Positions 1-12,906 of a stretch of 64,000 nt of DNA are shown in pieces; position 1 is the stretch's first letter, and every line of letters begins with the position of its first letter. The position numbers and the translations under genes were made by a program. Source of the DNA: Reticulitermes speratus (lineage: Eukaryota > Arthropoda > Insecta > Blattodea > Rhinotermitidae); assembly GCA_021186555.1 (NCBI GenBank), contig JAJKFL010000237.1, positions 1-64,000 of the forward strand. Reading direction: 5' to 3'. The notes under the pieces were generated by a model. That model saw only the letters and a program-made list of their open reading frames with translations, did not search any database and was not told the origin of the DNA.

Positions 1-1000
1 CATAAAGACACCTGCAGCCAGTCTGTCCTCATTAGAAGAGATAGCAAATGGCTCACAGGTTAATCGAAGGTGGAATACTCGAATAAGAGTGGAGTCTTTT
101 CACACCCCCACTACTTCTCGCCACCACCTTCTCTTACTTTAAAGAGCTTCTTCCGCTGCACTCCTATTAGTCGCCTGGACTGCAGTTTAGTCATATAGAC
201 ACCTGCAGCCAGTCTGTCCTCATCACAAGAAACAGCGAAAGGCTTAGAGCCTACAGCCTCCGTATCAAGTTTGCAGCCACAGCCGCTCCTTGATCAGGTT
301 CATCGAAGGCGGAATACTCGAGTAAGAGTGGGGTCTTTTCACACCCCCACTACTTCTCGCCACCGCCTTCTCTTACTTTAACGAGCTACTTCTGCTGCGC
401 TCCCAAGAGTCGCCTGGTCTGCAGTCTGGTCATAATGACACCTGCAGCCAGTCTGTCCTCATCAGAAGAGAAAGCAAAAGGCTCACAGATTCATCGAAGG
501 TGAAATACTCGAGTAAGTGTGGGGTCTTTTCACGCCCCCACTACTTCTCGCCACCGCCTTCTCTTACTTTAACGAGCTGCTTCCGCTACGCTCCCAAGAG
601 TCGCCTGGTCTGCAGTCTATACATAATGACACCTGCAGCCAGTCCGTCCTCATCAGCAGAGATAACAAAAGGCTCACAGTTTCATCGTTGGTGGAATAAT
701 CGAGTAAGAGTGGGGTCTTCTCACACCCCCACTACTTCTCGCCACCACCTTCTCTTACTTTAATGAGCTACTTCCGCTGCACTCCCGAGAGTCGCCTGGA
801 TTGCAGTCTAGTCGCACAGACACCTCCAGCCAGTCTGTCCTCATCAGAAGAAACAGCGAAAGGACTCAAAGCCTACAGCCTCAGTATCAAGTTTGCAGCC
901 ACAGCTGCTCCTTGATCAGGTTCATCAGAACTCAGCTCAGAACTTACTTGTATCAAGTCTACAGCCTCAGCCATTCCTTGATCAAGTCCATTAATTACTG
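1..1000. repeat. Tandem array, 191-bp and 239-bp units
   Basis: The motif acacctgcagccagt recurs at 8, 199, 438, 629 and (one change) 820, giving periods of 191, 239, 191 and 191 bp. The longer unit carries about 49 extra bases (near 250-300) that reappear in the last copy near 869-925. The array starts before the window, so its full length is unknown. Short ORFs across it are by-products of the repeat. The last unit degrades after about 1000. Satellite-like; no function visible. Confidence 0.9.
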
Positions 1001-1039
1001 TGTCCATTTTATTCGCACAAGTAATGGGGAAGTAACAGT

Positions 1040-1400
1040 CACCACCCGCAGAGCCCCTTACGGGTGGAAGGCATAAATACAACGGGGTGCTGCCCGGTTC
1101 CCCGAGGGGATCGTAAAAGCACTGCTGTTTTTACACCCCAGTGCCACGCAGTCCTCTGCACGATACCTCACACCTTGACTTGGGTGAATAGGAAGGATGT
1201 TATGGAAAGGTTATTGGTTCAGACAGGTCGTTGTGGAACACACTTTGTCTGGCCCCTCAGCTGAGGCCTGCCCGGCTTGGGAGACCCTACCAGTAGCTAA
1301 GCTACCGCCGGTTTAGCCCCCAGCTTCTTTGGGGCACTCAAACCCTCTCCGCCCGCACGGACAGTGCTTCGTTAAGGCGGTGTCCCCTGGGAGGGAAGAA
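1040..1400 (+). repeat. Non-LTR retrotransposon 3'-end-like fragment
   Basis: This GC-rich stretch contains gaccctaccagtagc followed by gctaccgc and a run of CCC-rich motifs. The same series of words occurs at about 63130-63240 inside a nested insertion with target-site duplication, so the two are related ends of a dispersed family. No protein-coding remnant is attached here. I infer a LINE or LINE-dependent 3' end; the exact family is not identified. Confidence 0.5.
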
Positions 1401-2654
1401 AGACTTAGCTTTGTTACTTAATTTGTTAATTAAATATTTCTGTCCAAATCTCACAGCCCCTTTAAAATTACCACAAATTTTGAAGTTACACATTTGAACA
1501 AAAACTCTCTTCTCATCAATCCTACTTCCGAGTCCAGCAGTCTTACAACGGCATTTCGATCGGCCTACTTCAATGGCGTTCCAAATATAAGTATGTGAGC
1601 GAAAAGAAAAGTTTAAAATTTTTTACCAGCCGACAGCAGATAGGTTCGACAGAAAAGTGTCATTTTTCAGTAGTGTTCCTAGATCTACCACACCATACAC
1701 ACTGGACATGTTTCTACCCCATGCAGATTACTTTGTGTGCCTACAACTGCGCACAGTAGGACCTCGGTTTATTTCATTTTTTACACTTTTAATGTTTTCA
1801 TTTTACTCACCCTCTTATAGCACGGAAAGAATAAAAATTATAATGCACAGTAGAAAAACAAACTTTATTTAGTTTCTTGAGTGATGCTGCAGTAAAGAGT
1901 CAAATTAATTATTTATCATTTCAATTTGAAAGCGCATGCAAATAAATAATACAGCACTGACGCACTTGGAGAGAGATGTTATCTAAGGTAGTAGCGTGTC
2001 AGGGCTGAAGGAAATTTGTCTGTGCAGTACCCATAAGGGGGTAAAGCTTTTTATAATGCGCCTGCCAATTTATTATGCGGGTTGTCTCATATGCATAAAC
2101 AGTGCATAGAAGTGTAATCAACCAGGAATCTTCTTTGAAACAAAAGCTACAAATTTTAAATCTATTTGCAACTTAGGTTACAATCACGTAACTGCATGGG
2201 GAAGAATCCTTCTTCTTCGAAAGTTAATATTTGTTTAGCTAGTCGAGAAATTCCCCCCATTTTGTGCATGCTGAATGTTCATTGCCGTGTTCACAAGAGC
2301 CCGGCACTTGTCCTTATACAAGGCCACATGAGCCCAAATTCCACATTTCCTATCCTGTTTCCATAAGATGAATTGTAATATAATTTACTCATCTAGACAC
2401 ATGTCTTTCGAGCAATCTTTTCCTTTCAGGTTTTAACCCCAAAGGAATATATGCATTTCTCCTCTGTCCCACTCGCTTCATCCTCTTGATACAATCATCC
2501 CAACAATACTGGGTCATGAGAAAAAATCATAAAGCTCCTCAGTGTGCAATATTTTCCAGCTTCCTGTTTCTCCCACCCTCCTAGGTACAAATGTCCCCCC
2601 ACACGTTACTGCTTCATAATAATTAATTCGCTACACACCTTATTTTTCCCCTGT
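1401..2654. other. No gene recognised
   Basis: AT-rich unique-looking DNA with only short ORFs lacking recognisable domains, splice-bordered exons or tandem repeats. Confidence 0.6.
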
Positions 2655-3055
2655 TCATTCATTCATTCATTCTGCAGTCTGTCTTACGACAGGTCCGTAG
2701 CCTCTTCCAAAGCGAGTTCTCCACAGGGTGCGATCTAATGCTTCCTCTTTCAATTTCCAGTACCTTCTCTTTTCCTTAAAGTCATCAAGTAGCTGCTTAA
2801 GCCTTCTTCCTAGTCTTCCCGTCATTTCTATCATTTCTACTAACTTTCCTTCAATCACGTGTTTCAGAAGGCAGTTTCTACGCAAGATGTGACCAGTCCA
2901 GTCAGCCTTTCTTCTTTTTATTGTATGTACGATATTCCTCTCCTCCTTTACTCTGTGTAATACTTCTTCATTTCTTACACCATCGGTCCAACTGATGTTC
3001 TCCATTCTTCTCCAACACCACATTTCAAAACTTTCCTCCCTGTACTTATCATCTT
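2655..3055 (-). pseudogene. LINE reverse-transcriptase C-terminal fragment
   Basis: The minus-strand reading frame gives a peptide starting about REESFEMWCWRRME, followed by WTGHILRRNCLLKHVIEGK and ending near GRGYGPVVRQTAE. This is the C-terminal tail, downstream of the reverse transcriptase core, of a very abundant insect LINE family (RTE/Jockey-like; clade not certain). The catalytic YXDD core and endonuclease are absent, so the copy is 5'-truncated. A (GAAT)n tail lies directly 3' of the frame at about 2655-2672 on the plus strand, as in LINEs that end in short tandem repeats instead of poly(A). It is a dead fragment and no host role is implied. Confidence 0.8.
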
Positions 3056-3059
3056 TAAA

Positions 3060-6000
3060 TTAATCAACTATGTCGCACAAAAGATCGTGTTTGTAGGCTT
3101 ACCGCCCCTATTTCGTATTCTGCAGCTTACGACTTTGAACCTCGGAATTTCTGCTGTAAAATCTAACTTGATATAAATCGTGGCTATCCCTAGTTCGTCT
3201 AGAAACATCCTGTGGCAGGTGGATTAGGGCCGTCTGGGATATGATTTGAGTTCTGACGATTCCGTGAACCTGCCGCACCCATCTTCAAGGAAGAAAAATT
3301 TCCACCCTTCTACACGAAACACAAACAGAATTGTCCAAAAGATCGTAGCCACTTACGAAATGTACGAAGCCACATCCAAGCCGACGGCAATCTTGATGGT
3401 CGTCGCAGTTTAGAGTGCCATTAAATAGAGCAAGAAAAGCGGAAAATTGTATCCCAGCGCAGCAAGCCGGTTCTCCAAATGTTTCATCTACATTTCAGTT
3501 TCGGTTGTTACAGATATAAATATACGGTGGTAATGCTGTTCCTTGCACATGGGCAATCACGCTGAACAGATAATAAATACTGTTTTTGTATTTCGTTAAT
3601 TATTCACGTCTAAAAAATTTCAAGCAAAGTTCTACCTTTCAGTCTTTCCGCATATTGCCACAACCTGCCGGTAACGGAGCCGTGCCTGTGGAAGCAGTTC
3701 TTCCTTTCGCGTTGTCAGTCAACTGACCGACGGAAGACTGAGTGGTAATTGAATAACACCCGCTGATATTGCGTAGCGGCCAACAGCTGTTCGTGATGAC
3801 TCAAACTTCTGCACTGTTTTGCTTACCGTATTGAATTAGATCACTGCAGTTCTGCGTTGCATGTTTGGACACTACGAGCTGTTTGCCGCACGCGTTTCTA
3901 CAAATCTCGATGTGTGTTTGTTCGCCCCCCTCCCCTATGTTGTAACAGCACCTTTAAGTACATCATGAGAGTAAGCATATGAGCAAATGTGGGAATAGCG
4001 CAACAATCCTGGCGCCCTCGTCTCCCGTAGCTTCATGACAGCTGCAATAGACACGCGGAAGTGTCTTGATCATAAAATGCGTGTCAACTTTCTGTACAGC
4101 TTTTGTTCGAAATGTTTTTTTTGCGCCAATCGGTTGGCCTATGATGCGCACAGAAACGCGTATAGGTCGTCATTAAGTTGCCCACTGTTGTTCTGTTTAA
4201 AGAAAATGAGGATTTGTCGATATATTTTATTAAACATCTCCCATATCCTTTGAGTGGTTTTCGTTATTTTCCACCCAAAATTGCGCTGGCTTTGTGCATG
4301 GCGCCCAGCTGACATCATGCGAACTTTGTCTCTCTCATGTAACGCGCGGAGTGGGTAGGCAGTCCGAATAAGACAAGTGTAGTCTTGCTGTCACATGGCC
4401 ACAGTTTTGCGCATTGAAACGGTTTTCGGTTGCTATCGCTGTCGGAAATTGTTCGTAGTAGTTAGTCCTTGTTATGTAAACAGGCATATCCTCGAAAGAC
4501 TCGAAGCAGTTGTGTACGTTAGCTTCTGTCTCCCAGGTGCGCCTACATATGCCTGCAAGTCCTTAGGTCAGTGGATAAGAATCCACAACGTGCTTCTTTG
4601 TATTTTTTTTATTAAAATTCTTTTTTATTTCTCTATAAAATTACATAGACTGTTACACAGTAATCTAAATACAATTGTTCCTTTAACCAATTGCCATGAC
4701 GCGTTTTTACTGAATTTCCTTCCATCCTGGTTTTTTACTGGGCTGCCCCACCTCGTAATGGTAGTGAAAAGTGCCGAAAAAAACACTACCTATGTACCTT
4801 GGTTATTTGTAACAGTGCATGTTTGTATGCGTGTTACTGAACGAACTGACTTCCACTGGGATTTTTCTACTAGCTTTATAGTACATTATTTTGAATTTTC
4901 GTTCCATAGGTCACGTGTTGCCCAGTTGATAATGTACCCCGTCCGTCCCAATACGACAGTCCCAATTTATGTCAATCCGCCGCCCATTGCAATCCCCTGT
5001 TAAAACTGACAAAACAAGACGCTTGAACGTCGCGTCTTGCCAATATTTCCGAGCGATTTACATGCTCGTCTGCTGCATAATCGCGTGACTTGAACTTGAG
5101 TTAGGTCACTGCTATGCACATAATGAGTTGTCAGGCAGTTCAGTACATACCCTGTGAGAGTGTTTCACCATGTCCCGAAAACGGTCCCTAGGTAGCCTGT
5201 TACGGAATATGTTGCACTGGTGCTAGGAGTGAGCCTATATTGCAAAGGAGGGTCTGTATGTAAAAAGAGGGTTACATTTATAATTGCCGTACTCTTCATG
5301 ATAATAACGTAATAATGTAGGTCCACATACCGTAGACTGAAATGAATGGATGACTATGCATATGGTCGAATGATATTGGCAGGGGAAAATCGCCAAGTAC
5401 TGACAGAAGATCCGTCCCATTGCCACGTGTACAGCAAAAATCCCTCGTGGCCTGCCTAGAGTTTGCTCGAAGCACTGAGTAAAATCACATAAAACCCAGT
5501 CGAGGTAACTGGTGTCTTACCGACTGTGACACACTAATAACGTCTGTGAGTCGCCTGTGCAGCTCGGCACCCTGGGCGACTGCCAGCTTTGCTACGCCTG
5601 TTGTCGGCTGTGGTTCGCTCTGAGGGTATGCAGAATGTCTACAGATATAGAATTCGGTTGGTGGGGGACGCCCTTGTGGCTTGACACTAGCGAAGTATTT
5701 GCATGGAGGATATTCAGAATGTCGAGTGCACCCGGTCACGGGTCTTTGTGTTTTTCCCCGTCTCCAGTGTTGGTATCCCCCCCTCCCGCTCTGGTTTTGA
5801 AGCCCAGTGACGTGTTTACTGCACCACAAAACTACAGAAAACAGAACGTACAAAATGTAACACCATAATATCAAATGTACCGAAATCGACGTATGCCTAC
5901 ATTATGCACTTCTGACGTGAGCGAGTTTTTAAATGTAGGCGACGTTCGTCTTGCGAAGGTTGCATTTGTGTGTCATAACGTAGCACTTCAATCCACAACC

Positions 6001-7150
6001 TGTGGACAAAATAATATGATTAAATATTCCTGACGACGGCAGTTTCGAACACCATTACGAAAAATGCATCGTTCCTGTATTGTGTCCTATCACAAGGCGA
6101 AAGGAAGCTGTAATTAAGTTTGGGGGGGGGGGGGCTTTATTACGTTTTGTGTCACAGAAGTTAGTTTTGTTCATATCGTTGCTCTTGTGGATATGAAATA
6201 CAAAATCTCTCATAAACTCACAGAACGTAATTTCTTTGAAATTTCCAAGGTGGGCGGAGGGGTTAGTTCGGCTAGTGTGACCAATTTTCTCGGTATTTCA
6301 TCAATAGAGAAAAGTGTGGCGTGAAGGTGGCGGCGTATGCGACATTGTGCGGGTACTTCATCGTAGCAAGCCGTGACAGACAGTCGGCTGATGGATCTGC
6401 TTCTGCCGCTAAGTATGTCTCAGCTATGTCCCACTATTACTTTTACCGGAGTGATTGTCTTTGGAGGAGCAGCAGTTAATAAACGGGGCGCGAGGTCTGT
6501 TTCCTTTGAAAATATGTGCTCTGTTTTAATATCACAGATTAGTAACACCTCGTGTTTAGGTATCAGCGACTGGCAAGCGAGAGCCGGCCTACAATACTGT
6601 CCATTGGACAACGCGTGGACGAAGGATGTACGTAAGTCATGAATCTTACTTCTGTGAGGGTCGCCCCCGAGACGTATGTGCGCCCCGGGCAGGAAAATGT
6701 TTTGGTGCCCCTTCAAACCGATATTCTTTAAAATTTTCGCCCTAGGACTGAGCTGGCGAACCCTCCTGAAGGAGCGTGCCCAAACTGTGGATAATTGTCG
6801 GACAAATTCTTTTGCGCGTGGAAAGCAGGGTTTACTATCACCACATTTCCGATTATTTCAGTGACATCTTAGCACCTCTTATAGGTTGACGCCCCGGGCA
6901 GCTGCCCGGCTGACCCTCCCATTATTCCGGCCCTACCTTCTCTTACTGTACATTAGGTTTCTTAAATATTTAATATTCCCGTCCACAAATGCCATAAACT
7001 CATCTTAAGTCTAATATTCGGCTAATCTTGGTTGGGCCGGTAAACATATTTACGGTAATTGAATGGCCTTTGTGGAGTCTGTAGTGCTTCCCACGCCTTT
7101 GCTACTTAAACTGTCAATCAGTAATTATGTTAACATTTAAGATATATTCA
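3060..7150. other. No gene recognised
   Basis: Mixed-composition DNA with scattered short ORFs, the longest 202 codons at 4395-5003 (+), none with a recognisable domain or repeat-family match. A poly(G) run sits at about 6121-6134. No convincing pair of splice sites around a conserved coding segment was seen. TE-derived sequence too decayed to name is likely. Confidence 0.5.
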
Positions 7151-7213
7151 TTAAACACCAATTAATGCACATAAACTTTATTCACAATAGTTTATTTTTA
7201 AAATTCCCCTGAA

Positions 7214-7246
7214 CGTATTTCGGTGGTTTAAACCGTCATCTTCAGG
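7214..7246 (-). repeat. Small hairpin motif, CTGAAGATG-stem-CGAAA
   Basis: On the minus strand: cctgaagatga, a self-complementary ggtttaaacc stem, then caccgaaatacg. One of about nine similar motifs in the window (see findings). The family resembles termini of Penelope-like or similar elements, but no associated protein is present here. Confidence 0.55.
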
Positions 7247-7652
7247 GGGTCGTAGAGATTATTTTGCATAGACCTTACAGTTATTACATATGTGGTTATA
7301 TTCGTATATGTATAATATGAGTGGTCTATTATTGTCCACTTCTTACAGTATTGTAAAATAAGTTATTATAAAAGGAGTAAAATGTTGCTAAAATGATTAC
7401 ATAGCTTGTAATCAATAAGAAAATTATTGGCAGTCTGGTCTTGAGGTTCTTTGTATGTGCATTTTTAAAATTGCCGTAAGGTCATCTGTATGTACTGGGT
7501 GAACCGCGTGACGTTCGTGTCGTGTTGTAGCGGTGCAATGATAACCCGTGTTCAAAATGGAAGAGAAAACGAACAGGGATGATTCTAAAAGAGGAATAAA
7601 AGATGCAGCTCTCAGTATCACGTATGTGAACAGCTATTGGCATTGTGGGAAA

Positions 7653-8187
7653 TACAGATAATCGCTGTTTGTTCTGAGATCCACACAAAACACATAAATA
7701 CACTGTGTGGGCAGAACGTTGAATTTGTGAATATTAAACATGGTGGTACATATAGTAACCACTGGGCTTGAGAGGGTTAATATACATTATATATAAATAT
7801 TCAGTTCGTACCGCGCAGTAAACACACTCCGTCTCAGTTATACAAACCAGTCAGTTAATGCTGTACAGTGAAATAATCGCTGTTTGTTGTGAGATCCACA
7901 CAAAACACATAAATACAGTCCGTAACGCGCAATAAACACACTCCGTCTCAGTTATACAAACCAGTCAGTTAATGTTGTACAGTGAAATAATCGCTGTTTG
8001 TTCTGAGATCCACACAAAACACATAAATACACTGTGTGGGCACAACGTAGAATTTGTGAGTGTTAAACGTGGTGGTACATATAGTAACCTCTGGGCTTTA
8101 TATTTAAAGATCCAGTCCGTACCGCGCAGTAAACACACTCCGTCTCAGTTATACAAACCAGTCAGTTAATGCTGTACAGTGAAATAA
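7653..8187. repeat. Tandem repeat, three units of about 220, 114 and 200 bp
   Basis: The words atcgctgtttgtt...gagatccacac and ctcagttatacaaaccagtcagttaatg recur in order at about 7660-7873, 7874-7987 and 7988-8187. The middle unit has an internal deletion. Partial copies occur at 10592-10646, on the other side of the neighbouring pseudogene, and at about 48376-48466. Copies on both sides of the multicopy pseudogene suggest they belong to the same mobile unit; that is inference. Confidence 0.8.
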
Positions 8188-8390
8188 CACTGGGCAAAAA
8201 ATTTTAGCTTTTTTTCGGTTACGAGCATCAAATCCACTTTCCTTTATGTAATTGGGTATGCTGAACATGAAAATAGGCCTTAAAATGATGAGTTAGCTAC
8301 AGTTTCCAAGATTTGTGAAATTTTATAATAACATGTAGCATATTTAACACAATAATACTTACTATTCACTGCTGTCCGTCATCACTTCGG

Positions 8391-10072
8391 CTAAAGGCGT
8401 CTTTTCTTAGCCTGTCTTTTGTATACAAGTTCTGGAGAGTCTCTAACTACTGTCCAGCAATAATCTGCTAACATAACTGGACTCCATTTCCCTGATAACG
8501 ATTTTCGATTTCCGCAATGGTCTGGTGAAAGCGTTCACCGTGTTCGTCGCTGACCGCACCGCAGTTTTCAGGGAAGAAATCCAGGTGAGAATGCAGAAAG
8601 TGAATCTTTAACGACATATTGCAGCCCAATTTCTGACACGCAACCAACAGGTCCTCCACTATTTCCTTGTAATTGTCAGCCTTCGTGTTTCCGAGGAAGT
8701 TATTAGCAACCAACCGGAAAGCATTCCAAGCACACTGCTCGTCACCAGTGATAAGCCGGTCAAATTGTTCATCTCTGAAGATGTCTCGGATTTGTGGATC
8801 GACGAAAACACCTTCTTTGACTTTTGCATCACTCATCCTCGGAAATTTATCACGAAGGTACTTGAATGCTTAGCCGTCTCGATCCATTGCCTTGACGAAA
8901 TTCTTCATTAGGCCAAGCTTAACGTGCAGCGGTGGCAACAGAATCTTGCTTGGTTCCACTAAAGACGGATGTAGTACATTCTTTGAACCTGGCTCCAGAC
9001 GTTGTCTTAAAGGCCAGTCCCTGACCACGTAGTGCGAGGCCCTTGCTCGGCTGTCCCATTCACAGATGAAACAACAGAATTTTGAGTATCCTTGTTGCAG
9101 TCCGAGTAAGATGGCAACAACCTTTAAGTCACAACAAAGCTGCCATTTATATTTATCATAGTTTATGCACTCCAACAGTTGCTTCATGTTGCTGTATGTT
9201 TCTTTCATGTGAACTGCATGACCGATTGGAATCGATGGCAAAATATTGCCATTATGCAATAATACTGCTTTCAAACTCAACTGTGAGGAGTCTATGAAAA
9301 GTCTCCATTCATCAGGGTTATGATTGATGTTGAGAGCTGACATCAGACCATCAATGTCATGGCAGGTGACGAGATTACTTTTCATTGAAAAGAATGAAAC
9401 AAAGTCTTTATGACGTGAACGAAATGTAGACACGCAGACGCCCTCACCAAGTAGATTCCACTGCTGCAATTTTGAGCCCAAGAGTTCAGCTTTGCCTTTC
9501 GACAAATCTAGATCTCGCACAAGGTCGTTCAATTCGTTCTGTGTTATTCTGTGTGGCTCAGTACATGCTTCATCAGATATAAAATCTGGATCGCTAGAAC
9601 TTGAGACATTTGTATTACTGCATTCCTCATGTTCATCATCATCTTCGATTTCAAATGAGTCAGGCGGTTCTGAAATAGGTAGATCGTCTCCATGGAGCAC
9701 CGGTAGTATAGCAGATGGTATATTTGGGTAGCTCAGTTTACACTTTTTCTTCTTCGACGTTCCATGTTCCAGTGGAGGAACCATGCAGAAATAGCAGTCA
9801 GTAAAGTGGTTTGTTGGCTCACGCCACACCATGGGTACAGCAAAAGGCATAGAACGCTTCTTGTGATTTAACCAGCCGCAAAGATTTGCCGAACAAGAGT
9901 TGCAGCATATGTGTGGAGCCCAGCTCTTGTCCTGATCCCCAACTTTACAACCGAAGTATAGATGGTACGCCTTTTTCACAATTGGAGTTAGAGCACGCTT
10001 TTGTGAAGTAAATGTCACTTTCCCACAAACATAACAAAAACTATCTGAACGGTTCACACATTTACGAGGCAT
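8391..10072 (-). pseudogene. Multicopy arthropod Cys-rich gene, broken
   Basis: The chosen start is the Met of MPRKCVNRSDSFCYVCGK, the usual N-terminus of a protein family that I know as highly amplified in arthropod genomes and of unknown function. The frame holds an N-terminal Cys cluster (CYVCGK, then HICCNSC about 40 residues on, then CYFC), an acidic middle segment, and a conserved C-terminal half with FIDSSQLSLKAVLLHNG, CFICEWDSRAR and HSHLDFFPENCGAVSDEHG.

Two lesions are visible. A TAA follows KAMDRDG near 8873, where the family continues with a Ser before AFKYLRDKFP. A one-base loss near 8490 shifts RYQGK-WSP to RYQGNG. Correcting both would let the frame run to a stop at 8391-8393 with tail RQAKKRRL. 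The gene has no introns and neighbours repeated DNA, so it behaves like a transposable or retrotransposed copy. It is unlikely to make full-length protein. Confidence 0.85.
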
Positions 10073-10174
10073 CTTAGTTTTCTTCGCGTTAAAAAACAAG
10101 ATATTGTAACCGAGCACGGATGCAGCGAGAAAGCACACTGAAACTCTAAATACCACGTGGCACACCGTGGATAA

Positions 10175-10235
10175 GGCGCGGGAATCTCCGACGATTAATA
10201 TCGTCGGGGATTCCCTCGCCTAGCTAATTAGCTAG
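10175..10235. repeat. 46-bp imperfect palindrome plus a 16-bp perfect one
   Basis: Two 21-bp arms (10175-10195 and 10200-10220) pair with two mismatches around a short AT centre. Immediately after, ctagctaattagctag at 10220-10235 is a perfect palindrome. The pair lies about 100 bp upstream (5') of the pseudogene at 8391-10072, so it could be that unit's terminal structure or a DNA-binding site. No protein partner is evident. Confidence 0.7.
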
Positions 10236-10591
10236 CGTGACCCGACGCGATCCGACGATGACCGACACCAAGTCACTGCAGTTGCGCTACGCCAGAACCG
10301 GCTCAGTATATAGGCCTATATAATTTTGTGAATATGCAAGTACACAATCTTAGTGTAAGTATAAGCCTATAGAATAAATTACGGTTAGAAATGGAAATGT
10401 AGACCCATTTCAGTCTTTCGTGTATAAACAAAATGTAAGGAAAATAATAAAAATCGGTCACATTAATAAAGGCCTGTTACTTCAAAACAAGAGCTAACAA
10501 ACAATTTTAAGCATCCTATTCGTTCTCAGCGACCTCAAATTAGTTAAGATTAACTAGTTTCAACTCCGTAACATTTTCACTGTTGGCCAGT

Positions 10592-10646
10592 GTAATCGCT
10601 GTTTGTTCTGAGATCCACACAAAACACACAAATACACTGTGTGGAA
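10592..10646. repeat. Partial copy of the 7.65-8.19 kb repeat
   Basis: Contains atcgctgtttgttctgag, then acaaaacacacaaatacac and tgtgtgg, matching the first part of the tandem units left of the neighbouring pseudogene, then diverges. Confidence 0.75.
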
Positions 10647-12027
10647 AAAACTTTAGTTTAGAGTTCTAGACACAGAATCAAAGCCAGGATCCGCAATATA
10701 TGAAGCAGGAATGACAACATAACCGTGACCTTAGGTCAGACACATCCAGACTGTCTGCACATCTAATATGTAGGCATTGTCTGCAGTGTAAGCTAATCAA
10801 AGAATTGTTGAAATCTATGCAGACCGCTTTGCTTCTCAGGGCTCAATATTATAAAACGGGTTTTATTAACCCTTTAAAAGCCGAGTGGTTTGTATGTTTG
10901 TTGTCACGTTTCACATTAAAATCTCCACAATTTGCTAGCACAATGTATTCATGTGTTGCAAGTTATCCTTAAAAGAAACAAATATATTTTCCTGATACAG
11001 AATTAACGGATTGGTTACTGTAATGACAGCTGTGTTCTCTGCTGTGCATACCCTGAATACATAAAACACAGAATAATTTTAGTCCTCAAAACGTTAAACA
11101 GGAACTGTTGGGGTACAGTACACACTTTCACATGACCTGTACTGCGTTCTACTTACCGTTTGTTCTAATTTGATAACAGAGTATTTGAATTAATTTCGAA
11201 AACGTAACGCCAGTTCCGTCTAAGTCGAGAGGTAAACTGGTTTGTTTCACAGCGTAGGACGACAGACTGGCTCGTATCTGGAGTGCGGACATCAAATCTC
11301 GACAAAAATAGTTTCCAAGAGAAAGCAAAACCTTTTTGAACTCAGAGCATGACGTATTTCGCGACATTCTTTCACTTCAAAGCCAGAATAACCAAAACTG
11401 TTTGTTCAGTACACTACACAATATCTGATATCTTACAGAAGCCTCAGTATAAACAGCATTTTACTGATAATCCTAAAACCTTTAACATAACTTAACTGAC
11501 TTCACGGAGCAGAATCATTCTTGAGAAATTGATAGTTGCTCAGCGAGATAAGAGCTCCCCTCATTTCACAGAACATAAACGTCATCATAACAGCAGCCAC
11601 TTGTTCCTCTCCTAAGCCACATTAATCCAGTCCAAAACGACCCATCTTATTTCTTTCAGATTTATTTAAATATCATTCTCCAATCTACGCCCAAACCTTC
11701 CAACTGGTCTCTTACCTTCTGATTTCCCCACCAAAATTCTGTATATATTTCTCTTCTCCCCCAAAAGTCCTAGATGCCCCACCTATATCATCCTCATCGA
11801 TTTCATCACCTTAAATTTTGGTAAGGGGTAAAAAACCTTATGCATTTCTCTCCAGGATTCTGTTGCCTCCTCCTTCTCCTAATAATTATGATGATAATAC
11901 AGACATCTGCGGCTATTAGCGCCAGGCTTTTCTCCATGCTAAAGGCATATATCGTTCTCAGCGTTTACACCAACCCCCTCAGCCTACGTTTTCACATCAA
12001 AATGAGAGCTCCAGGTTCACACCCGTA
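10647..12027. other. No gene recognised
   Basis: AT-rich DNA with short unremarkable ORFs only. No repeat family or exon could be named. Confidence 0.55.
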
Positions 12028-12215
12028 AAAGGTAAAGTTCACCCTAGAACAGGCCATGAAGGCCCAGAAAGGGAGTAGAAGTATAGCTCTACTCTTTCTT
12101 TAACCTCGGCGTAGATGGGGGTGGGTGGTCAACGCCACGCACCGGTCGCTTTACCCCCGGGAATGACCCGGTACCCATCGTACAGGAGACTGGGTAGGCC
12201 CCAGGGCCGTTCTAG
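12028..12215 (-). mobile_element. SINE-A copy lacking its tRNA-like head
   Basis: Minus-strand orientation. The SINE-A body is recognised by the ordered words ggcccagaa, tatagctctactctttcttt, gggtggtcaac, ggtacccat and ccccagggcc, shared with the full copies at 36904-37188 and 40107-40380. It stops before the B box, so it is 5'-truncated. Confidence 0.85.
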
Positions 12216-12906
12216 ATTCACACCCATATAAAACAAAAGACAGACAGAAACTTTAACTTAATAATAACAAAATGGCGCCTTACGACGCTGTGTAGTAGAA
12301 ACAGACTAGTGCTACGCTGTATGCATTAGAGCAGTTTAACATAAAAGTGTAACGTGACACTGCGGTATTGGCCTTACACAGTACGATGGACAATTGTGCT
12401 ATGACAAGACGAACACTTGTGGAGACGCTTTTATATACACCCACAAATTCTAAATTTAGTATTAAGTGTCTTGGTTTACTACACAGTAGTGAGTAAAATG
12501 TCAAAAGAATATTTATTTAGTAGTACAAATCTCATTGAATTTTAAAGGGAAATTTTGACAATTCCCATCTCCAGCTATCATTTCCACACATTACCCTTCA
12601 ACTGATCCGTTAGTACATATACAGCCTAAGAGGGATACAGTAAAAGTAAAATTTCGTAGAATATTCAAGACGTTAAAGTGAAAATTTCTTAAAAGACAGT
12701 TCAGTAGCTCAGCATTCCGTGTGCTTTTTACTTAGAAACGCACAAGATGCGGCTCGATGTTATCGGCAAAGTACGCAGCTGCAACGCCGACCGAAGCATT
12801 GGCCGCTTCATAACGACACACTGTCTTAGGTAATGGCTGTCTTCTGATGTAATTATCAATATCTATAAGAACAGTCCGGCTGTGGGTTGCAAAGGAAGTG
12901 TATGGT

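Noticed and set aside
4395-5003. 202-codon plus-strand ORF
   Set aside because: No recognisable domain, irregular hydrophobic composition, no splice or promoter context and no repeat-family match.
5485-5874. 129-codon minus-strand ORF with an overlapping plus-strand ORF
   Set aside because: Opposing open frames with no family resemblance; probably chance in a GC-richer patch.
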